Below are positions 1 through 10,995 of a DNA stretch of 64,000 nt, piece after piece (position 1 is the stretch's first letter; the number at the start of each line of letters is the position of its first letter). A program made the translations under genes and the position numbers. A model generated the notes under the pieces. It saw nothing but the letters and a program-made list of their open reading frames with translations, was not told the origin of the DNA and did no database searches. Source of the DNA: Aplectana chamaeleonis (Eukaryota; Nematoda; Chromadorea; Rhabditida; Cosmocercidae); the NCBI GenBank assembly GCA_029168955.1, contig JAPDOI010000365.1, positions 496,001 through 560,000 of the forward strand, read 5' to 3'.

Positions 1-3000
1 TATGGGTCCCACACACTTTCTACGGCATCCGACGCACTCCCATATGGGTCCCACACACTTTCTACGGCGTCCGGCGCACTCCCAAATGGGTCCCACACAC
101 TTTCTACGGCGTCCGGCGCACTCCCATATGGGTCCCACACACTTTCTACGGCGTCCGACGCACTCCCAAAGGGGTCCCACACACTTTCTACGGCGTCCGG
201 CGCACTCCCATATGGGTCCCACACACTTTCTACGGCGTCCGGCGCACTCCCATATGGGTCCCACACACTTTCTACGGCGTCCGGCGCACTCCCATATGGG
301 TCCCACACACTTTCTATGGCGTCCGACGCACTCCCAAAGGGGTCCCACACACTTTCTACGGCGTCCTGCCACTCCCATATGGGTCCCACACACTTTCTAC
401 GGCATCCGACGCACTCCCATATGGGTCCCACACACTTTCTACGGCGTCCGGCGCACTCCCATATGGGTCCCACACACTTTCTACGGCGTCCGACGCACTC
501 CCAAAGGGGTCCCACACACTTTCTACGGCGTCCTGCCACTCCCATATGGGTCCCGCACACTTTCTACGGCGTCCGGCGCACTCCCATATGGGTCCCGCAC
601 ACTTTCTACGGCGTTCGGCGCACTCCCATATGGGTCCCACACACTTTCTACGGCATCCGACGCACTCCCATATGGGTCCCACACACTTTCTACGGCGTCC
701 GGCGCACTCCCATATGGGTCCCACACACTTTCTACGGCATCCGACGCACTCCCATATGGGTCCCACACACTTTCTACGGCATCCGACGCACTCCCATATG
801 GGTCCCACACACTTTCTACGGCGTCCGGCGCACTCCCATATGGGTCCCGCACACTTTCTACGGCGTCCGGCTCACTCCCATATGGGTCCAACACACTTTC
901 TGTGGCGTCCTGCACACTCCCATATGGGGCCCACACACTTTCCATGGCGTCCGACGCACTCCCAAAGGGGTCCCACTCACTTTCTACGGCGTCCTGCCAC
1001 TCCCATATGGATCCCACACACTTTCTACGGCGTCCGGCGCACTCCCAAATGGGTCCCACACACTTTCTACGGCATCCGACGCACTCCCATATGGGTCCCA
1101 CACTTTTCTACGGCGTCCGGCGCACTCCCATATGGGTCCCACACACTTTTGGCGTCCGACGCACTCCCAAAGGGGTCCCACTCACTTTCTACGGCGTCCG
1201 GCGCACCCCCATATGGGTCCCGCACACTTTCTACGGCGTCCGGCGCACTCCCATATAGGTCCCACACACTTTCTACGGCGTCCGGCGCACTCCCAAATGA
1301 GGCCCACACACTTTCTATGGCGTCCGACGCACTCCCAAAGGGGTCCCACTCACTTTCTACGGCGTCCTGCCACTCCCATATGGATCCCACACACTTTCTA
1401 CGGCGTCCGGCGCACCCCCATATGGGTCCCGCACACTTTCTACGGCGTCCGGCGCACTCCCATATAGGTCCCACACACTTTCTACGGCATCCGACGCACT
1501 CCCATATGGGTCCCACACTTTTCTACGGCGTCCGGCGCACTCCCAAATGGGTCCCACACACTTTCTACGGCATCCGACGCACTCCCATATGGGTCCCACA
1601 CACTTTCTGTGGCGTCCTGCACACTCCCACTTGGGTGCCGCACACTTTCTACGGCGTCCGGCGCACTCCCAAATGGGTCCCACACACTTTCTACGGCATC
1701 CGGCGCACTCCCAAATGGGTCCCACACACTTTCTACGGCATCCGACGCACTCCCATATAGGTCCCACACACTTTATACGGCGTCCTGCCACTCCCATATG
1801 GGTCCCGCACACTTTCTACGGCGTCCGGCGCACTCCCAAATGGGTCCCACACACTTTCTACGGCGTCCGGCGCACCCCCATATGGGTCCCGCACACTTTC
1901 TACGGCGTCCGGCGCACTCCCATATAGGTCCCACACACTTTCTACGGCGTCCGGCGCACTCCCAAATGGGTCCCACACACTTTCTACGGCATCCGACGCA
2001 CTCCCATATGGGTCCCACACACTTTCTGTGGCGTCCTGCACACTCCCATATGGGGCCCACACACTTTCTATGGCGTCCGACGCACTCCCAAAGGGGTCCC
2101 ACACACTTTCTACGGCGTCCTGCCACTCCCATATGGGTCCCGCACACTTTCTACGGCGTCCGGCGCACTCCCATATGGGTCCCACACACTTTCTACGGCG
2201 TCCGGCGCACTCCCATATGGGTCCCGCACACTTTCTACGGCGTCCGGCGCACTCCCATATGGGTCCCACACACTTTCTACGGCGTCCGGCGCACTCCCAT
2301 ATGGGTCCCGCACACTTTCTACGGCGTCCGGCGCACTCCCATATGGGTCCCACACACTTTCTATGGCGTCCGGCGCACTCCCAAATGGGTCCCACACACT
2401 TTCTACGGCGTCCGGCGCACTCCTATATGCGTCCCACACACTTTCTATGGCGTCCGGCGCACTCCCATATGGGTCCCACACACTTTCTACGGCGTCCGGC
2501 GCACTCCCATATGGGTCCCACACACTTTCTACGGCGTCCGGCGCACTCCCAAATGGGTCCCACACACTTTCTACGGCGTCCGGCGCACTCCCATATGGGT
2601 CCCACACACTTTCTACGGCGTCCGACGCACTCCCATATGGGTCCCACACACTTTCTACGGCGTCCGGCGCACTCCCAAATGGGTCCCACACACTTTCTAC
2701 GGCATCCGACGCACTCCCATATGGGTCCCGCACACTTTCTACGGCATCCGACGCACTCCCATATGGGTCCCACACACTTTCTACGGCGTCCGGCGCACTC
2801 CCAAATGGGTCCCACACACTTTCTACGGCGTCCGGCGCACTCCCAAATGGGTCCCACACACTTTCTACGGCATCCGACGCACTCCCATATGGGTCCCACA
2901 CACTTTCTACGGCGTCCGGCGCACTCCCATATGGGTCCCACACACTTTCTACGGCGTCCGGCGCACTCCCAAATGGGTCCCACACACTTTCTACGGCGTC

Positions 3001-6000
3001 CGGCGCACTCCCATATGGGTCCCGCACACTTTCTACGGCGTCCGGCGCACTCCCATATAGGTCCCACACACTTTCTACGGCGTCCGGCGCACTCCCAAAT
3101 GGGTCCCACACACTTTCTACGGCATCCGACGCACTCCCATATGGGTCCCACACACTTTCTGTGGCGTCCTGCACACTCCCATATGGGTCCCACACACTTT
3201 CTACGGCGTCCGACGCACTCCCATATGGGTCCCACACACTTTCTACGGCGTCCTACGCACTCCCATATAGGTCCCGCACACTTTCTACGGCGTTCGGCGC
3301 ACTCCCATATGGGTCCTACACACTTTCTACGGCGTCCGGCGCACTCCCATATGGGTCCCACACACTTTCTACGGCGTCCTGCGCACTCCCATATGGGTCC
3401 CACACACTTTCTACGGCGTCCGGCGCACTCCCATATGGGTCCCACACACTTTCTACGGCGTCCGGCGCACTCCCATATGGGTCCCACACACTTTCTACGG
3501 CGTCCGGCGCACTCCCATATGGGTCCCACACACTTTCTATGGCGTCCGACGCACTCCCATATGGGTCCCGCACACTTTCTACGGCGTCCTGCCACTCCCA
3601 TATGGGTCCCGCACACTTTCTACGGCGTCCGGCTCACTCCCATATGGGTCCCACACACTTTCTACGGCGTCCGGCGCACTCCCAAATGGGTCCCACACAC
3701 TTTCTACGGCATCCGACGCACTCCCATATGGGTCCCACACACTTTCTACGGCGTCCGGCGCACTCCCATATGGGTCCCGCACACTTTCTACGGCGTTCGG
3801 CGCACTCCCATATGGGTCCCACACACTTTCTACGGCGTCCGGCGCACTCCCATATGGGTCCCACACACTTTCTACGGCGTCCGGCGCACTCCCATATGGG
3901 TCCCGCACACTTTCTACGGCGTTCGGCGCACTCCCATATGGGTCCCGCACACTTTCTACGGCGTCCTGCCACTCCCATATGGGTCCCGCACACTTTCTAC
4001 GGCGTCCGGCTCACTCCCATATGGGTCCCACACACTTTCTACGGCGTCCGGCGCACTCCCATATGGGTCCCACACACTTTCTACGGCGTCCGGCGCACTC
4101 CCAAATGGGTCCCACACACTTTCTACGGCATCCGACGCACTCCCATATGGGTCCCGCACACTTTCTACGGCGTTCGGCGCACTCCCATATGGGTCCCACA
4201 CACTTTCTACGGCATCCGACGCACTCCCATATGGGTCCCACACACTTTCTACGGCGTCCGGCGCACTCCCATATGGGTCCCACACACTTTCTACGGCGTC
4301 CGGCGCACTCCCATATGGGTCCCACACACTTTCTACGGCGTCCGGCGCACTCCCATATGGGTCCCACACACTTTCTACGGCGTCCGGCGCACTCCCATAT
4401 GGGTCCCACACACTTTCTACGGCATCCGACGCACTCCCATATGGGTCCCACACACTTTCTACGGCGTCCGGCGCACTCCCAAATGGGTCCCACACACTTT
4501 CTACGGCATCCGACGCACTCCCATATGGGTCCCACACACTTTCTACGGCGTCCGGCGCACTCCCATATGGGTCCCACACACTTTCTACGGCGTCCGGCGC
4601 ACTCCCATATGGGTCCCACACACTTTCTACGGCGTCCGGCGCACTCCCAAATGGGTCCCACACACTTTCTACGGCATCCGACGCACTCCCATATGGGTCC
4701 CACACACTTTCTACGGCGTCCTGCCACTCCCATATGGGTCCCACACACTTTCTACGGCGTCCGGCGCACTCCCATATGGGTCCCACACACTTTCTACGGC
4801 GTCCGGCGCACTCCCAAATGGGTCCCACACACTTTCTACGGCGTCCGGCGCACTCCCATATGGGTCCCACACACTTTCTACGGCGTCCGGCGCACTCCCA
4901 AATGGGTCCCACACACTTTCTACGGCGTCCGGCGCACTCCCATATGGGTCCCACACACTTTCTACGGCGTCCGGCGCACTCCCATATGGGTCCCACACAC
5001 TTTCTACGGCGTCCGACGCACTCCCATATGGGTCCCACACACTTTCTACGGCGTCCGGCGCACTCCCATATGGGTCCCACACACTTTCTACGGCGTCCGG
5101 CGCACTCCCATATGGGTCCCACACACTTTCTACGGCGTCCGGCGCACTCCCATATGGGTCCCGCACACTTTCTACGGCGTTCGGCGCACTCCCATATGGG
5201 TCCCGCACACTTTCTACGGCGTCCGGCGCACTCCCATATGGGTCCCACACACTTTCTACGGCGTCCGGCGCACTCCCATATGGGTCCCACACACTTTCTA
5301 CGGCGTCCGGCGCACTCCCATATGGGGCCCACACACTTTCTGTGGCGTCCGGCGCACTCCCATATGGGTCCCGCACACTTTCTACGGCGTCCTGCCACTC
5401 CCATATGGGTCCCGCACACTTTCTACGGCGTCCGGCTCACTCCCATATGGGTCCCACACACTTTCTACGGCGTCCGGCGCACTCCCAAATGGGTCCCACA
5501 CACTTTCTACGGCATCCGACGCACTCCCATATGGGTCCCACACACTTTCTACGGCGTCCGGCGCACTCCCATATGGGTCCCACACACTTTCTACGGCGTC
5601 CGGCGCACTCCCATATGGGTCCCACACACTTTCTGTGGCGTCCGACGCACTCCCATATGGGGCCGCTGTGGCGTCCCTGCACTCCAAATGGGGTCCCACA
5701 CACTTTCTGTGGCGTCCGACGCACTCCCATATGGGTCCCGCACACTTTCTACGGCGTTCGGCGCACTCCCATATGGGTCCCACACACTTTCTACGGCGTC
5801 CGGCGCACTCCCATATGGGTCCCACACACTTTCTACGGCGTCCGGCGCACTCCCATATGGGTCCCACACACTTTCTACGGCGTCCGACGCACTCCCATAT
5901 GGGTCCCACACACTTTCTACGGCGTCCGGCGCACTCCCATATGGGTCCCGCACACTTTCTACGGCGTCCGGCGCACTCCCATATGGGTCCCACACACTTT

Positions 6001-6858
6001 CTACGGCGTCCGGCGCACTCCCATATGGGTCCCACACACTTTCTACGGCGTCCGACGCACTCCCATATGGGTCCCACACACTTTCTACGGCGTCCGGCGC
6101 ACTCCCATATGGGTCCCACACACTTTCTACGGCGTCCGGCGCACTCCCAAATGGGTCCCACACACTTTCTACGGCGTCCGGCGCACTCCCATATGGGTCC
6201 CACACACTTTCTACGGCGTCCGACGCACTCCCATATGGGTCCCACACACTTTCTACGGCGTCCGGCGCACTCCCATATGGGTCCCACACACTTTCTACGG
6301 CATCCGACGCACTCCCATATGGGTCCCACACACTTTCTACGGCGTCCGGCGCACTCCCATATGGGTCCCACACACTTTCTACGGCGTCCGGCGCACTCCC
6401 ATATGGGTCCCACACACTTTCTATGGCGTCCGACGCACTCCCATATGGGTCCCACACACTTTCTATGGCGTCCGGCGCACTCCCATATGGGTCCCACACA
6501 CTTTCTACGGCGTCCGGCGCACTCCCATATGGGTCCCACACACTTTCTACGGCGTCCGGCGCACTCCCATATGGGTCCCACACTTTTTCTACGGCGTCCG
6601 GCGCACTCCCACATGGGTCCCACACTTTTTCTACGGCGTCCGGCGCACTCCCATATGGGTCCCACACACTTTCTATGGCGTCCGGCGCACTCCCAAAGGG
6701 GTCCCACACTTTTTCTACGGCGTCCGGTGCACTCCCATATGGGTCCCACACACTTTCTATGGCGTCCGGCGCACTCCCAAATGGGTCCCACACACTTTCT
6801 ATGGCGTCCGACGCACTCCCAAAGGAGTCCCACACACTTTCTACGGCGTGGTGCCACT
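1..6858. repeat. 42-bp minisatellite array (array 1), about 163 units, open at the left edge
   Basis: The region is a head-to-tail repeat with period 42 bp (for example tatggg at 1 and 43). Each unit carries a 10-bp palindrome CCCATATGGG or the variants CCCAAATGGG and CCCAAAGGGG, then CACACACTTTCTACGGC and a GTCCGGCGCACT or GTCCGACGCACT segment. Some units read GTCCTGCCACTCCC and are 41 bp; these occur near 365, 531, 990, 1366, 1786, 2120, 3587, 3966, 4720 and 5391. Because 42 is a multiple of 3 and the unit has no stop codon, long frames are open on both strands, but they encode the same DNA in several frames and are not taken as genes. An irregular deleted unit lies at 5,660-5,700. The array ends in decaying units near 6,850. 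Confidence 0.97.
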
Positions 6859-8020
6859 CTCACCGTGTTCCCGTACGCCTTCTACGGCATCCTGCGCGCT
6901 CTTGGAATCCTACTCACACCATACAGCGGTCCGAAAAATACTTCCAAGGTCTCGTCGAATTCGTACAGCTTGAAACCAAAACCGTCTCGAACAGGGCACA
7001 ATCTTGTTTGGAAGCCTATCAGTAACTGTGTTGATTTTCGTTAGTTCATTTTTAAGGATAAGTGAGCGTCGGCTGGTTTGTATAAACATGTTTACTTGTT
7101 TTTGCCTATCTTCGACCTCAATTTTGAGGTTCCGCAAAAATTGAGTTTTTAACTCCAATTTTTAATAGGAGCGACCTGCATCCATTTCCAGCCTCCTGTC
7201 CAACAATGAGCTTCCTAGCTCAATTTTAAGTGTACCCACAAGTTGATGAACGCCAACTGAAAAAAAGGAGATTAACACCAAAATCGAGCGATTTTTTAAA
7301 ATTTTCTCGAAAACCAGCGAACCATTCCTAACCATTTTCGGGGGAGAATACCAACTTTTTGCGCTCTTTTCAATGCAATTTGGATCTAATTTCTAGGTTC
7401 ACTCTGAACTCAGATTTCGAAAAAGCGGTTCCGCGCGTGGCCAGTTCAAAACCAAATCTGGTGCGCGCTTCGCGCGCACCACAATTTTGAATGCTGTAAT
7501 AAGGGAGTCAGCGTAGGTCAAGCTAGGTGAACGCAACGTTCGAATCCATAACACGTTTGATTTCGTTTTGATAAGTTTAATGGAGAAGCTTGTAAAATCC
7601 GATCCCTCGTCTGTCATTGACCACCAAATCGTATTTTTAGTTATTTCACTTCATTTCCTAGCTTTTTTATTACTCCAGGCCATTTTACGCCAAATCGTTT
7701 TCTAGGATATTTCAGTATATTTTTGAAACTTTTTTTGACTCATAAATAGCATTACCAAATCGTTACTTTTGCCAGGAAGCTAAATTTTCAGAAATTGGTT
7801 TTTCAATGCTAGCTGTGCCTTTGCGAAAAAATTGGAACACTGACATTGTCGAAGAACTTAAGGCAGCTTCCGAGAAGTTACTCAACTTTGAGGCATTATT
7901 ATATCATTCCTGAATCCATCATGAGTATTGTAACTTACTGCTATCACATTTATGCACGTACTTAATTTTGTGTGGATTTGCTTGAGTTCAGTGTCAACCT
8001 TACTCGTTTTCGATCACCTA
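6859..8020. repeat. Array-1 flank, copied inverted at 30,424-31,589
   Basis: This stretch has no credible gene. It reads as the reverse complement of 30,424-31,589 almost throughout, including the transition from the array, the CTCCTATT...CCAGCCTCCTGTCC tract near 7,170-7,200, and the junction with the adjacent mariner. Its parts also match the arms of the large palindrome at 39,354-43,785: 7,155-7,490 resembles 42,130-42,480 inverted, and 7,560-7,800 is one arm of the MITE found whole at 39,354-39,868. The flank therefore looks like half of a foldback element joined to the minisatellite. Confidence 0.8.
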
Positions 8021-8421
8021 CCAGGTTATTCAATACTTTTTGTCGTTCGATGAGCGAGGGCGTTGCTACTAGCCCAATCCTTTTTGTTTTGTTGGTACAC
8101 TCTTAATATGAACGTATGCGAAGTTTCATTTCAATCTGTCAATTCATTTTTTGTTTACAAGCCATTTAGTGTCGCCGCGTCACAACAATGGAAAAAATTT
8201 AATAGCGTTTAGTGATAAAATTCTCATTTTTGGAAGGTGTAGCACCAAAAGAAATTCACGAACGAATGTTAAAAGTGCATAATGATTGTTCACCCACAAT
8301 TAGAAAAGTATAAAGATGGGTTGCTGAATTTAAACGTGGTCGTACAAGCCTTGAAGACGATCCACGTGAAGGACGTCCAAAAAGCGCATAAACACCAGAA
8401 ATCATAGCCGAAAAACAGGAT

Positions 8422-8883
8422 ATGGTTTTGGAAGATCGTCGATTGACTGAGAGAGATTTAGTAGAGGTTCTATACATCTCATTAGGTAGTAAGAGTCATA
8501 TTTTAGGTGAAATTTTGGGTTTTAGAAAGCTGTGTGCGCAATGGGTGCCGCATTCGCTAACAATGGAACAAAAACACATTCGATTGCGACTTTCTCAGCA
8601 AAATTTGGAGCGTTTGAAAAAGTATAAAGTGGATTTTGTGTGTCGATTCATCATTATGGATGAGACTAGGGTCTATCATCATGATACTGAAACAAAACAA
8701 GAGGCTAAAGAGTGGTGTGAACCTGGTTGTTCGGCTTCGAACCGAGTTCGTGTCCGGAAATCGGCCAAGAAGGTTATGGCATCAGTTTTTTGGGATGCGA
8801 AAGGAATTTTCTTTGTGGATTACTTGCAAACTGGTAAAATAATCAATTCTGAATATTATAGCAACCCTTTTTGGACCAGTTGA
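8422..8883 (+). pseudogene. Mariner transposase fragment, N-terminal and first catalytic part
   Basis: This is the longest open piece of the copy-1 transposase. It contains WVPHSL, then LSQQNLERL, the first catalytic Asp in the MDET motif, and the EWCEPG segment typical of mariner transposases. It stops after NPFWTS where family members continue. The next piece, with the HQDN motif, resumes in another frame at 8,912. Upstream in-frame stops separate it from helix-turn-helix remnants at about 8,230-8,390. Mariner transposases bind the terminal inverted repeats and cut and paste the element into TA; this copy is dead. Confidence 0.85.
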
Positions 8884-8911
8884 AGCTAAAAATCGTGAAA
8901 AAAGACCCGGT

Positions 8912-9097
8912 TTGCAGAAGAAAATAATCCTTTTTCATCAGGACAATGAACCGTGTCACAAGAGCATTTTGACAATGGCTAAAATCCATGAATTAAAATT
9001 CGAATTGTTGGAGCATCCATCGTATTGCCCCCAGCTACTTCCATTTGTTTCCAGAACTCAGAAGTTTCATGCGTGGCAAGCGTTTTCCATCAAATGA
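8912..9097 (+). pseudogene. Mariner transposase fragment, second catalytic Asp
   Basis: The frame starts QKKIILFHQDNEPCHKS and carries the second catalytic Asp in HQDN. The following HPSYCPQLLPF differs from the expected [13 protein letters not shown], still visible in the inverted copy near 29,375-29,420, so this copy has lost the third-Asp region to a frameshift. It continues 8,422-8,883 of the same dead transposase. Confidence 0.85.
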
Positions 9098-9290
9098 AGA
9101 GGTCATAAGGCTGTTGAAGCGTATTGTGCGGACCTTCCGATTCTCACTTCAGGGATGGGATTCACAGATTGGAGGATCCTTGGAGCGAGTGCATTAATGT
9201 TCAGGGAGATTATACTGAATAATAAAGTGTATTTTGAACCATAAAATTGTGTTTTTTCTTATCGAACGACAAAACTTATTGAACAACCCC

Positions 9291-9510
9291 ACTCTCATGG
9301 TACATTTCATTTAGATTTGAAACTGTGGGAAGCTCTTTAATTTCTCGTGCTGGAACAGTTCGTGGGCTCTAGTTTCACCTATTCCTTGTATTGATTTCAT
9401 GCTTTTTAGAGTCAATGTTATTGGAATTTTTAAATTTGATGTTCGCGCCATGTCGCCGAATTTTTTTTGAGAACGTTGCGTTACATTCATTCAATGGTTC
9501 CGGTTTCCAG
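9291..9510 (+). promoter_or_regulatory. Region directly upstream of the receptor gene, with trans-splice-like acceptor
   Basis: About 220 bp separate the end of mariner copy 1 from the first receptor exon. The last ten bases, 9,501-9,510, are CGGTTTCCAG immediately before ATG. That is a nematode splice acceptor, and its position suggests spliced-leader trans-splicing, though an upstream cis-spliced exon is also possible. I see no TATA box. If transcription begins here, the promoter is squeezed against the mariner and minisatellite. Confidence 0.45.
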
Positions 9511-9635
9511 ATGCTCATCTTCTCCTCTCTCCTTTCGCTGGCTCGATCAATTCCATTGAACGTTTCTGAATTCCCCACAGTTCCAATTCCTGCAGAGAAT
9601 TACACTGGTGAACGCCGATATACTGACGAACAAAG
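9511..9635 (+). CDS. nAChR exon 1: start, signal-like segment, N-terminus
   Basis: ATG at 9,511 follows a TTTCCAG acceptor. The frame begins MLIFSSLLSLARS, a short hydrophobic segment that could be a signal peptide, then two possible N-glycosylation sites (NVS at residue 17, NYT at residue 30). It ends TDEQ plus AG at 9,635, followed by GT. The two spare bases join the A at 9,690 to give Arg. The same frame is open upstream to about 9,391, so an earlier start or a preceding exon cannot be excluded. Confidence 0.7.
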
Positions 9636-9689
9636 GTCCCTATCAGAGCCGTTTTGCAGCGGAATGAACCTTATCTAAACGGATTTCAG

Positions 9690-9846
9690 ACTTTTGTATC
9701 ATTTGATGAAAGACTACGAAAAGGCGGTTCGTCCTGTGAGGAATGCATCGCATACAGTAACTGTTCGACTTGGAATGACAATGACAAACATATTTGATAT
9801 GGACGAGAGGAATCAAGTGCTCACAATCAACGTATGGCTTGATCAG
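9690..9846 (+). CDS. nAChR exon 2: first part of ligand-binding domain
   Basis: The exon follows GGATTTCAG and encodes LLYHLMKDYEKAVRPVRN, then ASHTVTVRLGMT and NQVLTINVWLDQ, the canonical opening of nicotinic receptor extracellular domains. Intron 1 is 54 bp (9,636-9,689). The exon ends in phase 0 at CAG before GTCCGC, a weak donor. It is followed by a 13.6-kb transposon-filled intron. Confidence 0.9.
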
Positions 9847-10734
9847 GTCCGCAAACATTGTCGTTTTCATTCCAGAATGGATAATTCCATCCAAATTAGG
9901 TGTCTGACATATTCTTTAAGACAGCCGTATTCTTAATACTTCTTTATTACCAAATTCATTTCCATAGTCATAATAAGGCATTGTTAAAAATGTGGCATCT
10001 AGTACTTCAGTAAGTTACCAGAGCTAATTTGTATTCGGCGTAATAGTTTTAATTGACAGAAACTGAATACCGTTTTTTCTCCATTAGAAGTACAATTTCT
10101 ATGAACCTCTGGTAGGATTTGGACAGAAAGAGCGCGAGAATTCGTTTTCGCGTTTTTTTTTTGTTCTTTTTGAATAACTCGCTTCAAACTTAACTTTGAG
10201 CCAAACTAGGGTGATATTCATGATCCTGGCTACACATTGGATCCGACTCATTTCGGAAAACTGCAAAAACAGGGTTTTCTCTTCACTTTCAGTCTAATGC
10301 TCCAAGAAAAGATTGTTTTCCAATCGAGACCGTTCAAAGCATTCATACGATGATAGTTTTGTTTCTGACTTGATCTTGAGTGTCCGCAAACAGAAGATTC
10401 TTTGAAATAATTCGGATACCCGCGAAAAATAGGATAATTTTGAAATCTAAGACAATCTCCGAATTAGTCAGAATTTGAAATCAGTTTACCTTTTCGACCC
10501 AGATTCATCTAAACACAAAACCATTCAGTTTTGGGTAGAGCAGAAAAAAGCGACTTTTGCAGATATCCTGAAAGAGTCTATTCCAATCCAAAGTCGTGTT
10601 CTTGTGCTAAAATAGTGCCACCCTTGCTAAAGCTGAATTTTGAGGGCGGAAGAATTGACCGCTACGAGGAATCAAATCTATCAATGCAATCAAGTGTTAT
10701 AGCTCATTTAACAGTACTTCCTTGATTTGATTAT
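9847..10734 (+). other. Start of large intron 2, no gene seen
   Basis: AT-rich intronic sequence without a recognised exon, RNA gene or repeat. Short frames here show no family resemblance. Confidence 0.5.
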
Positions 10735-10995
10735 TTGCTGTTATCACACTCTCAAGTTTTGATTTGTTCACGTCGAGTGGGCAGAAAAGAGGAGGGGGGC
10801 TGCCGAGATGTCGTACGTTCACGCCGTGGCAGTGTGGAGGAAAGAAGATCACCTCTATGCAAACCGACGTCACCCCCTCCACGAAGAGGGTTTTTGTCAT
10901 GGGAGAGGTGCTGGCTGGCCGCAGCTCTCCTGAGGATTCTATTACAAAGAGCCGGCGCCGAGAGGAATCCAGGACCCGCTCAGAAGAAGAAGTAA
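10735..10995 (+). pseudogene. LINE N-terminus with degenerate 2A-like peptide
   Basis: The 86-codon frame ends in a hydrophobic run (CWLAAALLRILLQRAG) followed by AERNPGP and lysines, then TAA. NPGP after a hydrophobic leader is the hallmark of 2A-like ribosome-skipping peptides (consensus D-V/I-E-x-N-P-G-P), known at the N-terminus of several APE-type LINEs. Here the Asp and Val before Glu are replaced by Gly and Ala, so activity is doubtful. The TAA is in the same frame as the following zinc finger, so the parts were once one protein. Confidence 0.6.

Larger units (their letters stand above)
8021..9290 (+). mobile_element. Defective mariner transposon, copy 1
   Basis: The left end starts with CCAGGTTATTCAATA after a TA at 8,019-8,020. 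The right end reads TTATTGAACAACC near 9,277-9,288 and lacks the last terminal bases. Between them lies a broken mariner-type (DD34D) transposase: a helix-turn-helix part interrupted by stops near 8,200-8,390, the WVPHSL motif, first catalytic Asp in IIMDET (about 8,656), and second Asp in HQDNEPC (about 8,940). The third-Asp region (HPSYCPQL, about 9,015-9,035) is frameshifted compared with copy 2. It cannot make an active transposase. It is the same insertion as copy 2 at 29,121-30,423, duplicated together with the flank. Confidence 0.92.

Noticed and set aside
1..6858. CRISPR array.
   Set aside because: The units are contiguous tandem repeats without unique spacers, no cas genes are present, and the host is a eukaryote.
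1..6858. CCCATATGGG as an SRF-type CArG box array.
   Set aside because: A CArG box needs CC, six A/T and GG; here positions three and eight are C and G, so the consensus is not met.
2028..7025. Very long open frames (1,665, 1,536 and 1,021 codons) across array 1, with large reverse-strand frames.
   Set aside because: They arise because a stop-free 42-bp unit keeps every frame open. The same DNA is open in several frames at once, one-base-short units rotate the peptide, and there is no start context or downstream domain.
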